From: Dehalococcoidia bacterium
GTDB taxonomy: Bacteria; Chloroflexota; Dehalococcoidia; Dehalococcoidales; RBG-16-60-22
Reading direction: 5' to 3'
Assembly: GCA_030613665.1 (NCBI GenBank)
Contig: JAUWLN010000117.1
Span: forward strand, 1 to 5,428
DNA length: 5,428 nucleotides
Shown: positions 5,375-5,428 of the stretch, in pieces
How the letters are laid out: every line of letters begins with the position of its first letter
How positions within the stretch are numbered: the first letter of the stretch is position 1
Position numbers and translations under genes: made by a program
Notes under the pieces: model-generated
The model's input: only the letters and a program-made list of their open reading frames with translations
The model's database searches: none
Told to the model about the DNA's origin: nothing

Positions 5375-5428
5375 ATATTACCTCCCTGTTAAGGCGAATA
5401 GTAGGGAGGATTAAAAAAATGATAAAAA
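5365..5428 (+). CDS. Start of an unidentified plus-strand gene (cut by window edge)
   Basis: Only about 21 codons are visible, so the product cannot be recognised. ATG 5365 has AGGGGG 6 nt upstream. ATG 5419, in the same frame 18 codons later, has the stronger GGGAGGA 8 nt upstream (5404-5410). From the first start the N-terminus reads MTRNITSLLRRIVGRI followed by KKM, which is basic and amphipathic-looking; from the second it begins MIK. The real start could be either, or both may be used. The second SD can be masked by an inverted repeat, so translation from the first start could open it. The gene diverges from the GNAT operon. Nothing visible says what it encodes. Confidence 0.55.
   Translation, partial: MTRNITSLLRRIVGRIKKMIK
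5381..5409 (+). promoter_or_regulatory. Inverted repeat that can sequester the SD at 5404-5410
   Basis: CCTCCCT (5381-5387) is the exact reverse complement of AGGGAGG (5403-5409), the SD of the ATG at 5419. The stem extends inward by G-U, U-G, U-A and A-U pairs to 11 bp, leaving a 7-nt loop. In RNA this would hide the SD until opened by ribosomes from the upstream in-frame start or by some ligand or temperature change. No known riboswitch class was recognised in the 5326-5418 stretch. Confidence 0.45.

Noticed and set aside
5326..5418. A known riboswitch in the right-edge leader
   Set aside because: No conserved core of cobalamin, SAM, preQ1, TPP, FMN or similar classes was recognised by eye; only short hairpins are visible.

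Overview
This window looks like ordinary chromosomal DNA from a fairly GC-rich anaerobic bacterium. The best guess is a member of Chloroflexota, class Dehalococcoidia. That placement is an inference from the gene set: a cobamide/Fe-S reductase-like protein of the QueG/RdhA type, a DUF5808-like small protein, a standalone MtaB and FabF next to RecJ. It is not a marker-gene result. No rRNA, tRNA, CRISPR array, transposase, integrase or phage gene was seen, and coding density is high.

Left part (1-2100, minus strand): fabF (ketoacyl-ACP synthase II) is followed after only 2 nt by recJ, which starts with TTG and runs off the left edge. Upstream of fabF is a short 5' region. It contains an 11-codon ORF with a perfect Shine-Dalgarno (SD) sequence, overlapped by two inverted repeats that cannot both pair at once. 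This is a candidate leader/attenuator-type element.

Centre (2157-3459, plus strand): mtaB, the tRNA ms2t6A37 methylthiotransferase, has its own near-consensus sigma70-type promoter. The -10 box covers the longest-ORF start codon, so the real start must be the ATG at 2206. mtaB ends in a 12-bp tail-to-tail overlap with the next operon.

Right part (3448-5273, minus strand): a compact probable operon runs GNAT acetyltransferase, then a DUF5808-like single-pass membrane protein, then a QueG/RdhA-like Fe-S protein with non-canonical cysteine spacing. It is driven by a good promoter at 5246-5273. The joint function is unknown.

Right edge (5274-5428): a divergent intergenic region holds a perfect 9-bp dyad and two smaller inverted repeats. 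It leads into the first codons of a truncated plus-strand gene that has two in-frame candidate starts. The SD of the second start is inside a potential 11-bp stem.

The housekeeping genes are confidently identified. The most interesting candidates are the three-gene operon with its atypical Fe-S protein and the two translation-initiation regions (fabF leader and right-edge gene) where SD sequences can be paired away. None of this proves a new system.
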